Shown here: piece by piece, positions 59,784-64,000 of the stretch
Position numbering within the stretch: the first letter of the stretch is position 1
Layout: every line of letters starts with the position of its first letter
From: AC2028 sp002373595
GTDB lineage: Bacteria > Bacillota > Clostridia > Lachnospirales > Lachnospiraceae
Reading direction: 5' to 3'
Assembly: GCA_946616365.1 (NCBI GenBank)
Contig: CAMOIX010000003.1
Coordinates: 1-64,000 of the forward strand
Length of the DNA stretch: 64,000 bases
Notes under the pieces: generated by a model
The model's input: the letters and a program-made list of their open reading frames with translations, nothing else
Told to the model about the DNA's origin: nothing
Databases searched by the model: none
Translations under genes and position numbers: made by a program

Positions 59784-60794
59784 ATGTCCGATAAGCTTAT
59801 CAGTGTGATAGTTCCGGTGTACAACACAGCGGACTATTTGCCGAGATGTCTTAACAGCATAAAAGACCAGACATACGGGAACCTGGAGGTTCTCCTCATT
59901 GATGACGGCTCGACCGATTCAAGCGCGGAGATCTGCAGGACCTATGCCGCTGCGGATAAAAGATTCCGGCTTATCAGCCGGGAGAACGGCGGATCGAGCA
60001 GGGCAAGGAATACCGGACTTGATGAAGCTAAGGGAGAATATATAGGATTTATCGATTCGGATGACTATATAGAACCCGAGATGTACGAGAAGCTCGCCTG
60101 GGTGCTGGACAATCACAGGGACGTTGATTTTGCGCAGATCCTCGCAACGGAAGAAGCAGAGGACGGCAGCGAAGTAAAGTCCGTACGAAACGAAGAGACT
60201 GAGAAGGACAAAAAGAGCTTATATTCGTTCGGCGATTCAAAACAGTTCTTCAGAGATCTCTTGCTGCACACGGGAGACAGCTCTCTGTGTACAAAACTGA
60301 TAAGACGCGAAGTGATAGGCACGAGGAGACTTCCCGAGGGCAGGCTTAATGAGGATTTTGATTTCCTGTTAAAACTGGCGGTCGACATCAGGAAGTATTC
60401 TACCGTAAAGTATGAAGGTTACAGGATAATCCAGAGAAGCGGGAGCAATACGAGGCGGAGCTTTAATGCCGAGTTTTACCGTGTCGTCATGGAAAATACC
60501 AAGCTTGCCGATGAGTACAGAAAGAAGTATTTCCCGGATCTGGAAAGGGAGAGCAGACATTTCTATATGGTTCAGGCCATGTGGCTCCTGCTTCATATCC
60601 CGACCGACCTGATGACTAAAGACAACGAACTCTATGCGGGTACGATGTCGGAACTGAGGGGCATGAAAAAAGAGATCCTTACCAATCCGTACTTGAGAAA
60701 GGAACACAGAAGAAATCTGATGATCCTCACGTTCCTTCCGGCAAAGACGATAAAAAAACTGCATGAAGCTTTGAAACGAAGAGGCAGGAAGTGA
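59784..60794 (+). CDS. Family 2 glycosyltransferase
   Basis: A 336-residue GT2 with ISVIVPVYNTADYLPRCL, IDDGSTDSSAEIC and FIDSDDYIEPEMYE as the metal site, then a helical C-terminal region. Resembles EpsJ/capsule transferases. No strong SD; a possible promoter lies upstream. Confidence 0.88.
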   Translation: MSDKLISVIVPVYNTADYLPRCLNSIKDQTYGNLEVLLIDDGSTDSSAEICRTYAAADKRFRLISRENGGSSRARNTGLDEAKGEYIGFIDSDDYIEPEMYEKLAWVLDNHRDVDFAQILATEEAEDGSEVKSVRNEETEKDKKSLYSFGDSKQFFRDLLLHTGDSSLCTKLIRREVIGTRRLPEGRLNEDFDFLLKLAVDIRKYSTVKYEGYRIIQRSGSNTRRSFNAEFYRVVMENTKLADEYRKKYFPDLERESRHFYMVQAMWLLLHIPTDLMTKDNELYAGTMSELRGMKKEILTNPYLRKEHRRNLMILTFLPAKTIKKLHEALKRRGRK

Positions 60795-60795
60795 T

Positions 60796-62220
60796 ATGAA
60801 CAATCGTAAAAAACTTCAAAAGATAGAATCATTCAAAAGACTCATCAATCTTGGATTCATAGCGATCTGCATCGCCATGGAAGCCGCTATATTCGGATTT
60901 CACTGGCTTAATCATATCCAGTACAGTCTGGCTGAAGGACTTGTAAGGAGATATTACTTCTGGGGCCATGTAATGGAGATCACCATATACACCGTGATCC
61001 TTATGGCATTCTCCAAGATGTACGGCGGTATCAGACTCGGATATCTTAAGAATGCGGAGATCATATTCTCCCAGATGTTTGCGACTCTCGTGGCGGATAT
61101 CATCATCTACGGAGAGTGTTCGATGATGGCACTCCAGCTCTTCAAACCGAACTATTTCCTGTATATGCTCGGAGAGCAGTTCGTCACTGTTCTCATCTAC
61201 ATACCGATCGCAAATACCGTTTTCAGGCGGATATTCCCTCCGAGAAAGCTCCTTCTCATATACGGAGACCGTTCGCCGGATGATCTGATCGCCAAGTTTG
61301 AGACCAGAAAGGATAAGTACAGGATCACCAAAAAGGTGCCAATCTCTGTGGGATATGAGAATCTCCACAAAGAGATAAGAAACTCCTATGAGAGCGGCGA
61401 GTGCAATGCTGTAGTATTCGGCGATATTCCCGTTACCGTGAGAAAACCTCTCATGAAGTACTGCTATGCGAAATCTATCCGTTTCTACAGCCTGCCCAAG
61501 ATATGTGATGTCATCATATCGGGATCTGAGGAGATACACGTATTCGATACACCGATGTTCCTCACCAGAGAGTACAGCCTCACTATGGAGGAGAGATTTG
61601 TTAAGAGGTCGATAGATATCATCTGTGCACTCATACTTATTATCGTCACAACACCACTGATGCTTCTTACCGCATTGGCAGTATGGGCATATGATCACGG
61701 CCCGGTTTTTTATAAGCAGACGAGATGCACTATCGAGATGAAGAGATTTGAGATACTGAAATTCAGATCGATGCGCGTGGATGCCGAAAAGGATGGTGTA
61801 GCCAGACTTTCACAGAAGAAAGACAAGAGAGTCACACCTGTGGGAAGGTTTATCAGAAAGTGCAGACTTGATGAGCTTCCGCAGCTTTTCAATATCCTTA
61901 AGGGAGATATGTCATTTATCGGTCCACGTCCGGAAAGACCGGAGATCATTAAGCAGTATATAGAGACGATGCCCGAATTTGCATATCGCACCAAGGTAAA
62001 GGCCGGACTCGCCGGATATGCGCAGGTATACGGAAAGTACAATACTACTCCTTATGATAAGTTAAAACTGGATCTTGCATATATAGAGAACTACAGTCTG
62101 CTTCTTGACCTGAAGCTCATGCTGCTCACTCTCAAAGTGTTGCTCTGGCCCGAGAGTACCGAGGGCGTGGACGATAATCAGATCACGGCCATGAGAAACG
62201 AAACGAAGGACAAAGAATGA
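60796..62220 (+). CDS. EPS priming polyprenyl glycosylphosphotransferase
   Basis: A 474-residue membrane enzyme that loads the first sugar-1-phosphate onto undecaprenyl phosphate. The N-terminal part has four helices (about 15-130) and a nucleotide-fold-like region (about 150-250). The catalytic PF02397-type domain starts at RSIDIICALILIIVTTPL and includes KFRSMRVDAEKDG, CRLDELPQLFNILKGDMS and FIGPRPERP. It is the committed step for this EPS cluster. Starts one base after the GT2 stop. Confidence 0.93.
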   Translation: MNNRKKLQKIESFKRLINLGFIAICIAMEAAIFGFHWLNHIQYSLAEGLVRRYYFWGHVMEITIYTVILMAFSKMYGGIRLGYLKNAEIIFSQMFATLVADIIIYGECSMMALQLFKPNYFLYMLGEQFVTVLIYIPIANTVFRRIFPPRKLLLIYGDRSPDDLIAKFETRKDKYRITKKVPISVGYENLHKEIRNSYESGECNAVVFGDIPVTVRKPLMKYCYAKSIRFYSLPKICDVIISGSEEIHVFDTPMFLTREYSLTMEERFVKRSIDIICALILIIVTTPLMLLTALAVWAYDHGPVFYKQTRCTIEMKRFEILKFRSMRVDAEKDGVARLSQKKDKRVTPVGRFIRKCRLDELPQLFNILKGDMSFIGPRPERPEIIKQYIETMPEFAYRTKVKAGLAGYAQVYGKYNTTPYDKLKLDLAYIENYSLLLDLKLMLLTLKVLLWPESTEGVDDNQITAMRNETKDKE

Positions 62221-63233
62221 AAGAAAAGTACAACGAAAGACTTTTGGCTTTAAGAATGATCAGAAAAGCACCTCTGCTCATCGCGGTGATCGCAGCGATC
62301 ACTGTGCTGGGAGGAGGTCTTTATTATCTGATAAATGTTATTACCGCCGGCCCGACGGTATATGAGGCGAAGAGCTATTTCCTCGTGAGATATGAAGAGG
62401 AGAAGACGGACTATTACATCAACTATTATTCATGGAACACATATATACAGTCCGATGAATTCGCGAGATGCTTTGAGAAGGAGGCTGAAGGGACCGGACT
62501 GCCTTCTGCGGATGTATGTACCGCGATGATGAAGGCTGATGTTGAATCGGACACCAACATCCCGGATTTTATCGTTTCATCGGAGGATCCGGATGAGGCT
62601 TTAAGGATAGCTCTTGTTACAGAGAAGGTCATGACAGGAGAGTTCGGTGATTATCTCGAGGGTGTAGACAGCATAGAGATACTTAAGACTGCGAGCGTAG
62701 AACCGGCTAAGCGGGATGTGAGGACCTTGAGGGCGTTTATTCTTTCGTTTGTACTCGGAACATTTTTCACCGTTGTCATATTCCTTTTAAAGGAACTCAC
62801 ACCGGAAGGAATACATATTCCTTCGACACTCAGGGACAGATACGGATTAAAGTGCCTTGGATACCTGGAGAGCGATCAGTTCGGAGAGGCTGCAAACAGC
62901 ATTTTGAACGGATCGGCTGAGGCTGTCCTCATCACCCCGGGAGAGGATGAGGACCCTGCGGCTATAGCTAAAAAAATGGCGGAAGCAGCCGGTATCGCGG
63001 AAGAAAAGATAACTCCGGTCCCTTCACCTTTTATCGCCGGAGGCGTATCCGGGATATTAAAGAATGCAGGAAGCGTTATCATTGCGGTAAGAGCAGGCGA
63101 AAAAGAAGGGCCGAAAGTGGAGCGGCTTCTTGATTATCTTAAGACATACGATATCAAACCGACTGCAGCATTTCTATATGACACGGATGTCAGACTCATC
63201 AGAGCATATTACCGTATAGGCGGAAATGAATAA
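62217..63233 (+). CDS. Wzz/CapA-like chain-length protein with a degenerate kinase-like tail
   Basis: A 338-residue protein with two membrane helices (about 20-40 and 165-190) flanking an extracellular domain, the layout of polysaccharide co-polymerases. The C-terminal cytoplasmic region (about 200-335) looks like a tyrosine-kinase (BY-kinase) fold (RDRYGLKCLGYLES; VLITPGEDEDPAAIAKKMAEAAG), but the GKS Walker A is missing: PGEDEDPAA stands where it should be. It may therefore bind or regulate rather than phosphorylate. ATGA overlap with the priming transferase. Confidence 0.78.
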   Translation: MKEKYNERLLALRMIRKAPLLIAVIAAITVLGGGLYYLINVITAGPTVYEAKSYFLVRYEEEKTDYYINYYSWNTYIQSDEFARCFEKEAEGTGLPSADVCTAMMKADVESDTNIPDFIVSSEDPDEALRIALVTEKVMTGEFGDYLEGVDSIEILKTASVEPAKRDVRTLRAFILSFVLGTFFTVVIFLLKELTPEGIHIPSTLRDRYGLKCLGYLESDQFGEAANSILNGSAEAVLITPGEDEDPAAIAKKMAEAAGIAEEKITPVPSPFIAGGVSGILKNAGSVIIAVRAGEKEGPKVERLLDYLKTYDIKPTAAFLYDTDVRLIRAYYRIGGNE

Positions 63234-64000
63234 ATGAAAGTACTCTGGGTATGTAATCTCATACCGAAGATCGTAGCGGGAACGCTCGGCCTGGAGACCA
63301 TCCCCAAGGAGGGCTGGACAGAAGGTATGCTGTCTGCGATCTGTGATACCGGGAGACTGGGAAGAGACCTGGAGATCATTATAGCAGCACCCGGAGACAG
63401 ATCTGTTGCAGGAAAGAGTGGAAATATAGAAGATGTTCCCGGATGCGGATACTATATCTTCTACGAGGATACAAGACGGCCGGAAGAATACGAAGAGAGT
63501 ATGGAAGAAAGTGTTGCAGCCATGCTTTCGGAAGTTTCTCCCGATATGGTCCATGTATTTGGAACGGAGTTTGCACATACTCTTGCAGTCGCCAGGATGA
63601 TGGGAGAGGATGCATCGAGAAGGCTTATGATCTCGATCCAGGGGATATGCACGAAGCTCGCCGAAAAGTACGATGCATTCATTCCGGAAAGCGTTCTTGC
63701 AAAAAAGACTTTCAGAGATGTGATCAAAAAAGATGGTGTATCCGACCAGAAGGAAAAGTTTACAAAGCGCGGGATACATGAAAGAGAGAGTCTGAAACTG
63801 GCAGGTTATATCGCCGGCAGGACTTCCTTTGACAGAGAGTTTGCATCTTCTGTCAATCCGGGCGCCGAATATATACATGCAGGAGAGGTCTTAAGACCTG
63901 ATTTCTATAATACCCGGGAGATCCGCAAGAGGACCGGACACAGGATATTTGTGAGCCAGGCTGATTATCCGATAAAGGGTTTTCATATCCTTCTCGAGGC
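63234..64000 (+). CDS. Family 4 glycosyltransferase, 3' truncated
   Basis: Directly after the Wzz-like stop (TAAATG), an open frame of 255 codons runs off the right edge. It begins MKVLWVCNLIPKIVAG and has an N-terminal GT-B lobe with SPDMVHVFGTEFAHTLAVARM, the inter-lobe GYIAGRTSFDRE segment that GT4 enzymes use near the acceptor, and the start of the second lobe at RIFVSQADYPIKGFHILL. The donor-binding EX7E motif lies outside the window. It is likely another EPS glycosyltransferase. Confidence 0.85.
   Translation, partial: MKVLWVCNLIPKIVAGTLGLETIPKEGWTEGMLSAICDTGRLGRDLEIIIAAPGDRSVAGKSGNIEDVPGCGYYIFYEDTRRPEEYEESMEESVAAMLSEVSPDMVHVFGTEFAHTLAVARMMGEDASRRLMISIQGICTKLAEKYDAFIPESVLAKKTFRDVIKKDGVSDQKEKFTKRGIHERESLKLAGYIAGRTSFDREFASSVNPGAEYIHAGEVLRPDFYNTREIRKRTGHRIFVSQADYPIKGFHILLE

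Noticed and set aside
1..64000. rRNA, tRNA, insertion sequences, prophage or toxin-antitoxin pairs
   Set aside because: I read for cloverleaf-like blocks, transposase motifs, terminal inverted repeats and integrases and saw none that could be supported.

Overview
This window most likely comes from a fibre-degrading gut or rumen member of the Clostridia, probably Lachnospiraceae. Reasons: low-GC Firmicutes-type ribosome binding sites (AGGAGG) and sigma-A promoters; the Firmicutes arrangements mbl-flhO-flhP, comFC-yvyF and cdaA-cdaR-glmM; a Gram-positive Tad pilus locus without an outer-membrane secretin; an HPr with both His15 and Ser46; and a large intracellular xylan side-chain cluster. The genus cannot be fixed from sequence alone. 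Coding density is very high. No rRNA, tRNA, CRISPR array, insertion sequence or prophage was recognised, so this looks like core chromosome plus a metabolic accessory cluster.

Layout. 1-1.5 kb: the 3' part of a sugar ABC-transporter binding protein, closed by a terminator. 1.6-3.0 kb: a membrane-anchored HtrA protease. 3.1-6.5 kb: a translationally coupled trio of PlsC-like acyltransferase, GT8 glycosyltransferase and a GT8::PlsC fusion, behind a near-perfect promoter. 6.6-9.0 kb: clpX and carbamate kinase. 9.0-11.2 kb, minus strand: a Zn/Cd/Pb P-type ATPase and a separate heavy-metal-associated domain protein under a consensus promoter with an ArsR/SmtB-type operator. 11.4-14.4 kb: a GNAT::AroA fusion and a membrane diguanylate cyclase. 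14.5-29.6 kb: the xylan/glucuronoxylan cluster, consisting of an SGNH esterase, GH115 alpha-glucuronidase, a large GH2, a GH3 with an odd N-terminus, xylulokinase, a sugar-binding-domain::GGDEF protein and an SDR oxidoreductase. 29.7-31.2 kb: an L-fucose/L-arabinose isomerase-like enzyme. 31.4-36.0 kb: potABCD-type polyamine transporter. 36.0-41.6 kb: a divergent 38-codon membrane peptide gene and a Tad/Flp pilus operon. 41.6-43.0 kb: queT with a probable preQ1-I riboswitch, and a GT2. 43.2-46.5 kb: mbl, flhO, flhP and a FlgJ-type rod-binding protein. 46.6-55.5 kb: recD2, comFC, yvyF, two membrane proteins, cdaA, cdaR, glmM and ptsH. 55.5-64 kb: an exopolysaccharide cluster running off the right edge.

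How the genes fit together. The enzymes of the xylan cluster have no evident signal peptides, so imported acetylated and methylglucuronylated xylo-oligosaccharides would be deacetylated, stripped of glucuronate, cut to xylose and phosphorylated inside the cell. The same operon encodes a cyclic-di-GMP synthase with a LacI-type sugar-binding input and no HTH, and a glycosidase carrying FliM-like N-terminal repeats; together these suggest, as inference only, that xylan breakdown is linked to motility or attachment signalling. Tad pili, flagellar rod parts, two GGDEF proteins and an EPS cluster in one window fit an organism that switches between swimming and adhering to fibre. Other points of interest are the GT8::PlsC and GNAT::AroA fusions, a PotD anchored by a C-terminal membrane helix, a second TOBE-like module on PotA, four 17-bp palindromic tandem repeats between mbl and flhO, and hairpins placed right at several predicted transcription starts.
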